Of a stretch of DNA of 64,000 bases, positions 10,450 to 21,580 are shown one piece after another (position 1 is the first letter of the stretch; each line of letters begins with the position of its first letter). Source of the DNA: Theristus sp. LFF4_11 (taxonomy: Eukaryota; Nematoda; Chromadorea; Monhysterida; Xyalidae); NCBI GenBank assembly GCA_030248135.1, contig JASANC010004591.1, forward strand, positions 62,001-126,000, in the 5' to 3' direction. Both the position numbers and the translations under genes were made by a program. The notes below the pieces were generated by a model. The model was not told the DNA's origin. It saw only the letters and a program-made list of their open reading frames with translations, and did not search any database.

Positions 10450-10502
10450 TTAGAAAAGAAGGGCAACCACCCCAACCCAATCGGTTGCCCTTCTTTTCTA
10501 AA
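10450..10502. repeat. Perfect 20-bp inverted repeat (hairpin)
   Basis: The arms TTTAGAAAAGAAGGGCAACC (10450-10469) and GGTTGCCCTTCTTTTCTAAA (10483-10502) are perfectly complementary, with a 13-base loop. There is no terminator context and no evidence of a pre-microRNA. Confidence 0.6.
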
Positions 10503-10587
10503 AGTTGGGTTGGGGTTCTGGTTCTAAAAGAAAACAAAAACAATGATGTAAAAACTTTAAAAAACTTTAAAAAAATATGGTCTGAAA

Positions 10588-10640
10588 ATGGGGTCGACCG
10601 GGTCGACAGAGGTTGCCGACTTAGCTACAGCAAACAGAAA
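10588..10640. repeat. Segment shared with the TAGGGTTAGGGG hAT-like family
   Basis: GGTCGACCGGGTCGACAG and the following TTGCCGACTTAGCTACAG match the core of all three copies of that family (for example 25370-25410), but the element ends are absent here. Either a fragment of the element remains, or the element once captured this gene-upstream sequence. Confidence 0.5.
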
Positions 10641-10735
10641 TGTGGTGACTGTACCTCCCTGTAATTGGTTGCAGAATTTTAATTGGAGGACGCTTATTGA
10701 TTGAACCGCACCCAATTTACAGTGCTTCTGATTGT

Positions 10736-10744
10736 TATAAAAGG
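10736..10744 (+). promoter_or_regulatory. TATA box of lectin-like gene A
   Basis: TATAAAAGG lies 151 bp upstream of the signal-peptide ATG. The block from CAGTGCTTCT through the TATA box to the signal-peptide exon is conserved in the paralogous gene B (21464-21472), while the surrounding DNA differs. This supports a functional core promoter. Confidence 0.6.
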
Positions 10745-10894
10745 AAAGAAAAATGCTCGCAACCTTGTTGAAAGCCAATCTGCCTTTTTTCAAAGTCGTT
10801 TTGTTCATCTCAACATTTCAACGCAACACCATCAACGTCATCGTGTCTCCTTTTCACTGACAAAACCGTTCCCCACTACGGCGCCCTGCCCGTG

Positions 10895-13800
10895 ATGTTG
10901 CTGTTCACAGTTAGCATGCTGTCGTTGCTGTCACGCTCCGACGGTGGTTCGTAATGCAACCAGATTCTGAACAAAGACTTTGCCTTCGCTTTATTCGGCT
11001 TCGCTTGGTTTTGTTACCGGTTTTTAGTCAAGACGTATGGCGTCACAAACACTTCCGGCGAGAGCGTTTCAATTTTGGCGTGGTTTATTTACTCTACAGG
11101 GTGTTTCAGAAGTAGTGGGTAGGTGTTTGACGCGTTATTGCTCGAGTTGTGTTGAACCATATTCAATAAATTTTCAGACAGTTCTTCAGGAAAGTTCAAC
11201 TTAGATTTGTGCAAAATTTCAGAGAAATTCATTCACCTGCACACGAATGACAGCAAAACACCCAAAAATATTGATTTCAGCACGCAACAGGGGGTTATTG
11301 TTTGGAACCGGGTGAAACATTACCTTGTATGCGGCCGAATCGCTGAATACATGAATACGAAATGTTTTTTTTAATCGGCGATCATCGTCCAGCTAAAACA
11401 ATTCATCTCCGAGGCTTTCGAATCGATGCCAGCGTACATGCGCACGAGAAGACGGTTTTGGCCGTTACGGATAGATGCAAGCAATGCATTGAGGCTCATG
11501 GTGGACACTTTGAGAAATTTGATTGAGTTGACTGTTGTCGTTGTTGCTGATGTTTGCTGTTATCGCCACACATTTTGAAACGTTCTGTTGAATGTTTGCA
11601 TTGAGTGTTGTCTTTTGTTTTCCGGTGGTATCGCGTGATCTGGTATTGTCAGGTCCATTTTTGAATTTTTTGTGGTTTGCTTTGTTATTCATGTGCAGGT
11701 GAATGAATTTCTCTCAAATTTTGCACAAATCTGAGTTGAACTTTCCTGAACAACTGTCTAAAATTTCATTGAATATGGTTCAACACAACTCGAGAAATAA
11801 CGCGTCAAACACCTACCCACTACTTCTGAAACACCCTGTATATACAGGGTGAGCCAAAAAAAGGTTCCAATTCTAAAATTCTCTCCCTGGCTTGTGCTGA
11901 AGTGTTTCGAGCATCGAGCTGAAAATTGGAACACTATTAGAAAACATTTGGAGGTTTTCTGACCAAATTTTTGTCATGGTATGTTGCCCCTATCACTCAG
12001 TACAGCAGAATATCTGGAAAACATGAAAAATCGACAAATGTTGTGAAATGCAGAGGTTTGATTTAGCTGTAACAAAGGACCTCCTGGTTTAAAATTTGGA
12101 ACACTGTTAAAACACTTTGGGAGGTTTTATCTGATCAAAAATTTTTTGGCTTACACGTTTAAGTTCGTTTTTACAGTGTAATTTTCAAAAAATAGCAGTT
12201 TTTGACGAACAACAATGTTCAGCCTAAATATCACGGTTTATCATTGCTCATGAACGGACTTCCGAACTGATATATCGGCAAGCGGGGTCAAATTGAATTT
12301 TGTACGAAATTGCCGAACCACTGTGGAAAAGTTATTCGCATGTGGCATGTTCCCACCAATTGGTAGACCAGACTCGCTGCTCTGCCGTCCACTTAACCAT
12401 GATGGCAGCAAAGACTGAAAATGGGATTGCATCTTTCACTGCAGAAAACAACCAGTCTGCTATGGTGGAAATATCAGAGTGGCAAATTGTGTGAATTAAA
12501 AAAAAAGAAAAAAACAATTTGCCTCTGGAAAGACAAATTCTCATCTGTTCTGAGCAGAACCGCTCACGCACGCTCAGACTCAAACTGAAACATCAGGATG
12601 ATCAAAGACTGTTCAAATGGAATTCGGCATTTGGCATTTTTCATGCTACTGTATGTGCGTATTGCTTTTTTCATCTTTTTTGTGTTGTGAATACTCGGGT
12701 TGTCACCAACGTTTATCATTTGATTTTTGTTACGACTAAATCAACCCTCTGCATTTCACAACATTTGTCGATTTTTCATATTTTCCAGATATTTTGCTGT
12801 AGTGAGTGACAGGGGCAACATACCGCGACAAAAACTTGGTCAGAAAAACCACCAAATGTTTTCTAGTAGTGTTCCAATTTTCAGATTGAAACACTTCAGC
12901 ACAAGCCTGTGAGAGCATTTTAGAGTTGGGACCTTTTTTTGGCTCACTCTGTATAAAACACATCTGACTTTGGCATGAAAATTTTTGTTTCTACATGTAT
13001 AAAATTTCGTTATATGCAACCATTACGTTGCATTCATGAAGCAGTATTTAGTGACCGCGCAGCTATATGTTTTAACACAGCTACGCGTCACTTAATACTG
13101 CTTCATGAATGCTGCTTTATTCGCACAGAAAACATCTGCGATCTTATGCGACGGCAACTAGAGACGCACGCCTATGGCGCACCGAGTGGCGTCACGTCGC
13201 AGCTGGTGGGCGAGCTCGAGCTGACCTTGACGCGCGTCGTGTCGCTGCCGAACGGCGAATCGAGAGCCGAATGCTTCTACATCTTCCCGCGCGGGCAGCA
13301 TTTGTTCCAACAGTATACGGACGGTTGTCATCTGCTTGGACTGTACGAACACAACAACAACATGGGCCATCTGGTCACGTTTGACGATCTCGATTCAAAT
13401 GTGGTCAGCGCACGCATGCAATTCTTGCTCGACATGATGCCCGAAAAGTATAAACAGGTTTGTACCGTTCCAGTGATTTTTTACGAAATTTTAAATTTCT
13501 GTGCACAGATAAAATTTTAAGTCTCTCTCTCTCAAACTCACATCTATGGTTATCGAATTTCATCTCAAACTGAAGCAGTTTTTTTAAATTTAAAAATGAC
13601 CGTTTTTGTTATTTGCTGTTGCAAGTTAAAAAATTTTGAAAGTGAAGAAGGCGGTCAAAAGTTTGAAGTTGAATCGACATAAGCGGAGTACAGTGTTTGC
13701 GTGTGGTAAAAAGCCAAAGGTTCTGCCACTTCTCTGGTTCATCACAAATTTTTACTGAAAAAATGACAAGTGGTTAATTCATATTCGAACTCGCCTCTGA

Positions 13801-15694
13801 ATTATCGTTAATAAGCCGTGTTCATAAAGACTTTCCACGGACACATAATTTTTATTAACAAAATCTTGATTTGCCCATTTTTCGTTAATCTGTTAATTTA
13901 AAAAAACGCAAATCAGTTGATTTCCACTTTCAGAAGTGGTACTTCGTCGGTCTTGGACGGATCGACCACAAGGCCAACCCGTCTGGCAAGCAGTCTTGGG
14001 TTTACTCGTTCAAGGGCAATCGCACAATGGAGCGTGTCACGATAGGCGAAGAGAAAACTGAATACGACATCGCCGTGGCCGGACGAAAGATGGATCACTG
14101 CGCCGCGTGGATGCCGCAGCGACACGAAGCAGCGCAACGACACGAAGCAGCGCAGCTACCTTCGCTGTCGATGCTGCTGCCGTTCGAGTGGAAATCGTGC
14201 AACGTTGACAAACTGGCCGGCATCTGCTTCTGGACGGAAGACATGAACCACAAGCCCTATGAAGAGAAGGCGCAGAAAATTAACTGTAAATCAACCTTCT
14301 TTCTGGTTTCCTCATTCATAAAAATATAATCGATGTTCGTACTTGATTAACGATATACTTTTTTCATAAAGTATGCAGAGTCAATACACCGTTTTTTTCA
14401 ATAATGAGCGATGACTTTTGTTGCAGTTGGAGATTTCTGCAATAGATCGCTGGATGAATTCTCGTTTTGTACCGGTGGTAGCCGCTGTAACATCCCCGTC
14501 GGCAAGTGCGTTTGTCCCGAGAACACGTATCACGGGGAACACACGACCACATGCAACGGTATCATTGTTGCTGCTTTTCGTTTTGTGTTGGCCGCGCTAG
14601 CTGATAGGATAAAACAAAACTGAAGTTATTCCAAGTTGATAACTGCAGTTTCAGCGACAAAAAAATTAGCGGTCAAAACCGTGAGAAATGAAGAATAGAA
14701 CCGTGGTTCGCTTGACAGTTTTCAGTGTGTTCGCGTATGTTGCTTAAAAGCGTTTGCGTATGTTGCTAAAAAGCGTTTGCGTATGTTGCTTAAAAGCGTT
14801 TGCGTATGTTGCTTAAAAGCATTTGCGTATATCGTTCCAGCTTATGTGGGACAGGCGTGCACTGCCGAAGATCCGTGCATTGAGGACGCTGAGTGCGTCG
14901 ATGAAACGTGCGTCTGTGCTCGCGGCAAACAGCAACAAGGCCGACGCTGCATCGGTTTGTGAAGTGCAACATAAGTGCAACATAAATGCAACATAAGTGT
15001 AACATAAGTGTAACACATGGTTCAAAATACAGTATGTCTGTTTAAACCTGTCATCTGGTTCGTGAAAATTATGCGAAACTTTGACTTACCGCAAGAAAGC
15101 ATCAAGTTTGGTTGAAATTAATTTGGCGTGAATATGTTCTCTTGCAACTCCAAATCCGTTTTTCCTCCCTAGTTCAGTATCATGCGGAAAAAGTGACAGG
15201 TTTTGTGTGTTTTTCAATTGGTCATACATGAATCATGCAATCTATTTTGTACACAAGACAAACTGGACGGTGATGACAAAGACGCGACCACAAAGCCGAC
15301 CAAAACGGCGAAGCCCACGGGCAAGTCAACAATCGAAAACTCTACCGCGACCCGCTCTTCAACGATGACTGCTTTAAGCACCGAGAACCCCAATACTACC
15401 ACGAGCTTGAAAATGAAAACTTCAACTCATTCTGTGAGCCCTCGCAGAAAATCGGTACGCACGGCACGATTCAACACGCGGAAAAATAATCACATGCAGA
15501 TGGACATATTCGTGCACACGTTCGTGCTGTTCATTGATGCAGATGCACAAACCCATGCACTTATTGATTCAGATTCACTTCAATTTTCAGAACCAAAAAG
15601 GTTACATCTTCATTGTTTTCAGCAGAAACGAAAACTGTTGTTTTTGCTTGGCAAAAAAAATCAAGTGCACTGGTTTGTGCACTTTGACCTATAA
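10895..15694 (+). CDS. Secreted C-type-lectin-like / EB-module protein, gene A
   Basis: Exons read by hand: 10895-10946, 13129-13457, 13934-14285, 14427-14558, 14841-14954, 15258-15694. Exon 1 gives a signal peptide (MLLFTVSMLSLLSRSDG). Exons 2-3 form a C-type-lectin-like domain with ECFYIF, GHLVTFDD, WYFVGL, DHCAAW and WKSC...GICFW. Exons 4 and 5 each encode one Cys-rich EB-type module (CNIPVGKCVC; CVDETCVCARG). Exon 6 is a Thr/Ser/Lys-rich, mucin-like tail. Exons 2-5 have the phases of gene B, and exons 4 and 5 have exactly the lengths of gene B (132 and 114 nt). An 18-bp duplication in exon 3 gives RHEAAQRHEAAQ, absent from gene B. The classical Ca-binding EPN/WND motifs are not seen, so carbohydrate binding is uncertain. 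Intron 1 (2.2 kb) holds two mariner-like elements. The last exon runs into repeat-like DNA after about 15480, so the true 3' end may lie earlier or be spliced on. An extracellular role is inferred from the domain architecture. Confidence 0.75.
11097..11838. mobile_element. mariner/Tc1-like MITE with ~150-bp inverted repeats
   Basis: CAGGGTGTTTCAGAAGTAG at the left and its complement at the right are flanked by TA on both sides. The arms stay complementary for about 150 bp, to CATTCACCTGCACA. The 0.45-kb interior encodes no transposase. It lies in intron 1 of gene A. Confidence 0.8.
11845..12951. mobile_element. mariner/Tc1-like element with ~235-bp inverted repeats
   Basis: The ends CAGGGTGAGCC and GGCTCACTCTG are flanked by TA (11843-11844 and 12952-12953). 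The arms are about 90 percent complementary for about 235 bp. It lies four bases from the previous element. The interior (about 12080-12715) has frames of at most about 96 codons without a DDE transposase signature, so it is non-autonomous or decayed. Confidence 0.8.
13030..13112. mobile_element. Small palindromic MITE next to the gene A exon 2 acceptor
   Basis: GCATTCATGAAGCAGTATT and its complement form the two arms of an 83-bp foldback. A related copy is at 57208 in a GORASP intron. Its right end is only 16 bp before exon 2, so it overlaps the branch-point region. Confidence 0.6.
14727..14832 (+). repeat. 23-bp minisatellite abutting a splice acceptor
   Basis: About 4.5 units of GCGTTTGCGTATGTTGCTTA plus AAA are present. 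The last, diverged unit becomes the acceptor (ATCGTTCCAG) of gene A exon 5. Confidence 0.7.
14962..15014 (+). repeat. 11-bp tandem repeat in gene A intron 5
   Basis: About five units of ACATAAGTGCA/ACATAAGTGTA begin directly after the exon 5 donor. Confidence 0.7.
15034..15212. mobile_element. MITE with GTTTAAACCTGTCA-type ends (intron 5, gene A)
   Basis: The inverted ends GTCTGTTTAAACCTGTCA and GTGACAGGTTTTGTGTG match the ends of a copy in a FOXO intron (26356-26552). A half copy is in gene B intron 4 (about 18950-19055). Target duplication not resolved. Confidence 0.4.
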
Positions 15695-15960
15695 GTGCAC
15701 TAACATATGCATCTGCCTGAGCATGCACGAACGTGTACATCTCCACATGTGCATTATTTTTCCAATGAAATTGCACAAACAAAAAAAACGACACAAACAC
15801 GATAACCACGCAAAAAAAGCTCGTGCTGATCGGATATTGATGCAAATCCAAAAGATTTTTAGAAACAGAAATGTACGGTGAAAATTTCCACGGGACAAAC
15901 TGGCCAACAATGTGGGGTCAACACAATGAATTCCAATTTGACACTGCACCGCCATTGTTT
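15480..15960. repeat. GTGCAC-rich dispersed repeat
   Basis: GATGCA(C/G)A(A)ACCC(A/G)TGCAC-type blocks followed by GATTCAGAT(T/C)CACTTCA recur here, at 18795-18950, at 36108-36250 and, more weakly, at 40140-40260. The repeat overlaps the last part of the open frame of gene A, which makes that coding tail doubtful. Confidence 0.4.
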
Positions 15961-16900
15961 ATTTTAGTTTGAAAATTTTTCTGCCTGCACGAGTGTTATC
16001 ATCTGCATGTGTTTCTGCATTTGAATCAATATCTACAGCACTCCACTGGTTTGTTTCAGCAGAAATACTCCCTCGCAACAACACGCCGTCCCCGCTCGCT
16101 GATGACTGTGCTGTGCGTGACGTGTTTGCTTGCGATGATTTTTTACGACGCATAAGTTCATCACAAACCGCTTCAGGATATTTTGTACACTGATTTTCAT
16201 TTCCTCCAATTCGGATTCACAGTGGTCTAGATTTAAATCTGCGTTGTGGATTCATAGCAGGCACGTGTTTTTACACTGATTGTTACATAGTTGTGATTCA
16301 TGTGAATGCACAGTAGTACCGTAGTGGGTTAGTAGTCGTGCTTCAGTGTTCTCGTGTGTAGCAAGAATGTTTGTCGTGTTTCAAAAATAAAGACATGCGT
16401 TGCTGGTTAGTTTCGTGGTTCAGCTGGAATCTGCAGCAATGAATTGCACACAACCGCAGTGTGCATGGATACTGATAACAGTATGTTGAAACTTCCATCC
16501 AATCCACAAACTCTAACCTTGTTTGTTTAACTTGTCTTTTTTGCAGAACACAAAAATCACAAAAAAACGGATCGGAGTTGCAAGAAAACATTTCGGCCAT
16601 AAATGGTGTTTGATTTCAACCAAACCCGATACGCCTGTTAAAAAATTGCGGTTTAGGCAAAATGTTCAGTACATCTGCTTCATGTTCAAGTGCACGGTGC
16701 GTGCCAGGTCTGCTCTCAGCCAACGGTACGGTACGTGCGATGCGATGATCATGATCCCGTTTAGACTATTAGGATACCGCAAAAGGTTCCGTCTTTAAAA
16801 TTTCAAAATTGCCGCATGAAATACGAAAAGATTTTTTACACGTCTGCAAATGCAAACGCATTGAGTTAGAAACCAGTTAGAGAACCAAAAGAAAAGTTAA
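15961..16900. other. Gene-free stretch
   Basis: No exon with homology to a known domain was recognised. Part of 16540-16700 resembles the sequence around 26390-26470 (repeat-like). Confidence 0.35.
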
Positions 16901-17349
16901 TACCGTATTACCCCCATTAACCCCCCCCCCATTAATCCCCCCACCAATAAACCCCTACCCCACAAGTTTCCGAATAATCCCCCCACAAATAATCCCCCAT
17001 GGGGGATTATTGGAAACCTGTTTGAAACACATACCCAGCAAATTCAGTGGCTGAATGCAGTGACATTGGTGAAATTGTGCTACCAAAAGCCCCAAATGGA
17101 TGAGTTAATGGTAATTTCATTACAAAAGGCTGTTACAAAAGGAAATCTCTGTGAAAAGTAGAAGTTTCTGCGACTTTCTTGCCTGCCATGCAAGGTATTT
17201 TTGCCATTTTTCAACAAACCCCTACCCCTAGAATTTTTTGTAAATACCCCCCCCCCCACCAATAAACCCCACCCCCACCAATAAACCCCACCCCTAAAAG
17301 TCGCTGACGTATTAATCCCCCATGGTGGTTTATTGGAGGTAATACGGTA
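16901..17349. mobile_element. MITE, TIR TACCGTATTACC, with GGGGATTATT tandem blocks, copy 1
   Basis: The ends TACCGTATTACC and GGTAATACGGTA enclose a 449-bp element. An inverse-oriented copy is at 35488-35922. Subterminal parts are C4-C11 tracts alternating with AATAAA/AATAAT, with the palindrome ATCCCCCATGGGGGAT near one end. The central 200 bp is conserved between copies. Confidence 0.75.
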
Positions 17350-18170
17350 GTTATAATCGGTTAAGAACAACGAAAGTTGCACGTGTTAATGATAATCACT
17401 TGACAATACAGAGCACATCCACAGTATTTACATTTGCTTAATCACTTTTTTGGAAAAGTTTAGATTTTTACATTTTTTGTTATTCATCACATTACATTTT
17501 ATTTCTCACATTTCTTTTTTTAATTTTAAGCTGTTGAAAAACAACACACTTTCCAGTAGTAACACGCATACGATGTGCAAGTATAACGTTCAAGCATTTT
17601 TTTGGAATGTCTGTTCAAGATATTCGTCGTTTTTCTCAAAAGCAGGCAGTAATGGGAGGAGGTCAAAAATCAGTGCGAATCACATTGTGAAATGGTTTGA
17701 GCCCAGTTGGAAAAGTTGAATGTCAGTGTAAAAATCATGCGAACAACGGCAGAAAGAAGCCTTTGGTGATGATGAATTTATGCGTGGTAAAAAATCATCG
17801 CAAGTACAGTAAGCACGTCGCGCACAGCACAGTCAACATGCGGGGACGGCATTTTGTTGCGATGGAGACGTCCTGCAGAAGAACAAGTGGTCTGGTGCAC
17901 ATCTACATGTGCTCAAAAAGCGCGAAAAAATGTCCCACTCATGTGCCGCGTCGTGTCCTGTCCGTCCGGGAAAAATGCCGAATGCTCAGAATGCCGACTA
18001 GCTAACTGGACGGGACGTGGGACAGGCCGCACGTCACGTGACGTCACGCCAGGTCTCGTGTGATTGCATACTACCGTTCATACGTACCGGACGCATAAAG
18101 TAGACGTACGTACACACGTCAACATATAAACGGGCCTTTACTAGTAAGTGTTCTGAATGGTCGTTTCGTG
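17350..18170. other. Intergenic space between the convergent genes A and B
   Basis: No further exon of either gene was recognised. The 17700-18060 part is GC-richer but has no domain-bearing frame. Confidence 0.35.
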
Positions 18171-21100
18171 TTAGATTTGGCGCCAATTTGAATACGTGCA
18201 CTGTCGTACCACTTTATCGCGTGGCGTTGTAGGTCGGGTTTGTTTCGAGCTAGTGGCCTCGCCAGTTGAAGCAGTCAGGTTCGAAGGCGTGGCGGTTGGA
18301 ATCGACGAAGACTTTTTGTTGGTTCCCGTGGCCGCCGGCTTGGTCGTTTTGGTCGCCTCTGCGCTCCGTGCAGCTACGGAGTTCGTTGAAATTGTAAGCA
18401 TTGTTGTCATACAAAAGGAAAAAATCCAAGAAAACTGTATTTCCAAGTAACGCGACATCAAAGAGTTCTCTTGAATGTCAGACTGTATGCACCAACCAAC
18501 GCAACGGCCGGCTTGTTCCTCTTTGCCGTGAGCACAAACGCACTTTTTTTTCACGCACTCGGCGCTCTCGACACACAGATCTTCAGAGGAGCACGGCTGT
18601 CCCGCATGAACTGAAAAAAAGTACAGGGTCATCCAAAATGACGTCAAGAAAAACGAAAGCAAACAGCACGTCAGCACACTCCGGGCTACTGAGCAAGCGG
18701 TTGAAGCTGAAGTTTCAACCGTACAATAAATTTCACCAGCTTTTACGCTGTACATTTATTGTGTTCAGATATTATTCAAAACGACACTCGGATGAGATGC
18801 AGATGCAGAAACCCGTGCACTGGGTCGATTCAGATCCACTTCAGTTTTAAGAAGCAAAAAAACGCCTGCTGGATTGATCTGATTTAGTAGAAAAAAGGCT
18901 GTTTTTGCTTTACAAACAACAAGTGCACGGATTTGTGCATCGCATTTGTGGCTAAAAATGTGCGCTTTTTTTCTGGCAACTCCAATTCCATCTTTCTTCT
19001 TTGTCGAGTATTCTCGGTGTTCTGTGAACAGAAGTGCCAGGTGTAAACAAACGCACTGTACCATGGCAGGTCGCATTGTTCGGACCGCGATCCGAGTGAG
19101 GAGGACAATCGCATACGCCTGTCGTGACGTCACAGTGGCTACCATTGGCGCATGGAATGGATCGCACAACTGGTTTCAAGCAGTCTTCTCCAACTGTACA
19201 AAACCGAGAAAACTCATTTTACCACGGTCAAAGTTTTTTTGATGCCGTTTTAACTGTTTAAGGAGTGTTTAGTTTAAGGGGAGAAAAGGGCTTTGTTTTT
19301 TTTGAAATATTAGGTATACATAAATATCGCACATCAAAAAATAGAAAAAAATACGCAATAAGATAAAATTTCATTTTTTGTTGAACCTGAATGCAAATCA
19401 CCAGCCGATCAGTTGATACTACAAATTATCCACATCTACTACAACCCTGTATAGTAAGTAGTAAATGAACAAAGCTGATTGCTTGTAGTAAACCAGAAAA
19501 ATTCTATCTTACGGCGAAGTGTTCGCTGCTCCGCAGACGCCCTACTACTATTTTCTCTCTCCTCCCAGGAACAAATCGCGTAATGCTTTGCTTGTTCGCA
19601 GTCCGTCCACGAGAACGGCAACTCCGGCTTCATCGGAGTGCACTGTTTCGTTCGGTGCAGCGCTGGTCGCCATGAGGCGCAGTCCCCGACGAACGGGTAC
19701 GAGCCAATGATTTCGTGTTCAACGGCGATATCTCCTTTGATCAAAGAGTTGTGCCCGTAGATCCAGGTCTGTTTATCCATTTGTACGTTGTTGTTGACGT
19801 AAGAAAGATGTTTGAGACCGATGAAATACCACTTCTGAAAATGAAGCACCACTATAGAACGCCACAGTCAGCAGATGATGAAAGCAGCTAGAAAGAATAT
19901 ACAACAAGATTCGGTGTTTTAACGTCGAAACAGTCGTTCTACCAAGTTAAGTATATCACTGAATTGTTTCATAACGGCAACAACAGCTTGACAAAATATA
20001 GTTTCCAGCAGAATTGATGGTCATTATCGGTTGCGTTCCGGTTCATTTTGCTTTTAAAAATTCAAAGTTTCGCGGGAAAAGATACGCAGTTTCATTAGAT
20101 TTACTATACTATGCTGTATGTATGTACGTACAATATGTACATATTGCAACAAAACGCAAAGTGTTATACTGTTGTTTGTAGCGTTATTCAGTGTCATGCG
20201 CACAGAGTAAATGGGCAAGAAATTCCACCGACGTTTCGCTGCGACAAACAGCATATTAGAGAAAATACCAGGATTAGAAAACCGCCGATAAAAAAAACGG
20301 ATGAAAAAAAACAGACTTCTTTTTCCGGCAAATGCTCGGCTAAATAGGCGGCGCGCCAACTGTTGTCGGTGTAATCGAGGTCATCAAACGTGACCAAGTG
20401 GCCGCTGTTCTTGCGATCGTTCAAGAATCGCATCGCCTCGCAACCCTCCCTGTACTCTTCGAAAAGGTGGCGTTCGCGGCTGAACACGTAGAAGCACTCG
20501 ATTCGGCTTCTGTTCTTGCCGTGCAATTGGGCGGTGTACTTCATCACGAGGTCGAGCTCACGCGCCAACTGCACCGTGATGTGATTCGACGACTTGTTGG
20601 TCTGTTTGTGCTCTTTTGCGGCCACGTCAAGTTGACGTTTCACCAGGTAGCAGATGTTTTCTGCGCAGTATATGTTATCAATATTTGAAAATCTTACGAT
20701 GGTTGTCACCCTCGTGGTCCGGTGGTCTTTGGTCTGTGCGTTTGGCGGAGCGAGTTTCGCCTAGCGGTGCATACGCACTTAATGACTGAGAAAACTCGAT
20801 GGGCACCCTACCTCACGGCGCTCTGTTCGCTTTTCTGGGTTAGCGCTGACTAAAAACATTGCCTAAAATCCCCAACAACAACAAAAAAGGTAGCATCCCG
20901 TGCAACGGAGGTGTAGCAACAATGTTGTTGAATCATCTGTGGAACACGGGATTTGATTCCAATTAAAAAAAAGTTTGCAAAAACAACGCTAATCAAACTT
21001 TTAATTTCGTGTATTTCGCAGGAAACTGACAGCAGCAGTTTTTTAAGATTCACTTTCCCAGACGCCAATTACCCCGTGCCGGATAATTATGGTTCGAGCC

Positions 21101-21326
21101 ACATTACTTCCAAAATGAGACATCGTTGTCTTACTCAACTCATAGAATCCAAACGAAGTGTTTGAAACCAGTAAACTCCTATCCACTAAAAAGCAAGCGA
21201 AGCCGATTACCTAATCCTGAAACCGAAGGCGAAGTCTTTGTTCAGGCTCTGTTTGCATTACTAACCAGCATAACCGTCGGAGCGTGACAGCAACGACAGC
21301 ATGCTAACTGTGAACAGCAACATCAT
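18171..21326 (-). CDS. Secreted C-type-lectin-like / EB-module protein, gene B
   Basis: Minus-strand exons: 21326-21266, 20660-20317, 19834-19513, 19193-19062, 18610-18497, 18373-18171, which add up to 392 codons including the stop. The order is signal peptide (MMLLFTVSMLSLLSR), C-type-lectin-like domain (ECFYVFSRERHLF, GHLVTFDD, WYFIGL, DCASW, WTDC...AICSW), two EB-type modules (CDVTTGVCDCPP; CVKKKCVCAHG) and a Thr/Ser/Lys-rich tail ending YSNWRQI. It is paralogous to gene A over its entire length, with identical splice phases, and the two lie tail to tail. Gene A's intron 1 is 2.2 kb and gene B's is 0.6 kb, the difference being largely the two mariner-like elements. Intron 1 of gene B holds a tRNA-derived SINE. 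Secretion and a cuticle, immune or adhesive role are inferences from the architecture, and no function is shown by the sequence. Confidence 0.78.
20705..20873 (+). mobile_element. tRNA-derived SINE, copy 1 (intron 1 of gene B)
   Basis: It begins GTCACCCTCGTGGTCCGGTGG (tRNA-like 5' end, box B region damaged). It continues through GAAAACTCGATGGG and ends CTAAAAACATTGCCTAAAA. Other copies are at 24581-25812 (split), 32836-33002 and 36341-36517. Confidence 0.65.
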
Positions 21327-21463
21327 GGGCAGGGCGCCGCGTGACTTTGTCAGTGAGGAGGGGACACGATGACGTTGATGGGGTTGCGTTGAAATGCTGA
21401 TGAACAAAACGACTTTGGAAAAAGACTGATTGGTTGTCAACAAGGGTGCGAGCATTTTTCCTT

Positions 21464-21472
21464 CTTTTTATA
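21464..21472 (-). promoter_or_regulatory. TATA box of lectin-like gene B
   Basis: TATAAAAAG (minus strand) lies about 140 bp upstream of the signal-peptide ATG at 21326, in the same sequence block as the TATA box of gene A. Confidence 0.55.
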
Positions 21473-21580
21473 ACAATGAGAAGCACTGTCAAAACGTCTG
21501 CGATATAAACGTTTGCCTAATCATTTTCCGACTGTTGCATATGATTGTAGCTTGCACTTTTTTACGCTTTTTTAATTACG

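Noticed and set aside
12736..12963. 75-codon minus-strand frame in the mariner-like element
   Set aside because: It lies entirely within the inverted-repeat arm and lacks any transposase motif. The corresponding frame is not kept in the other arm.
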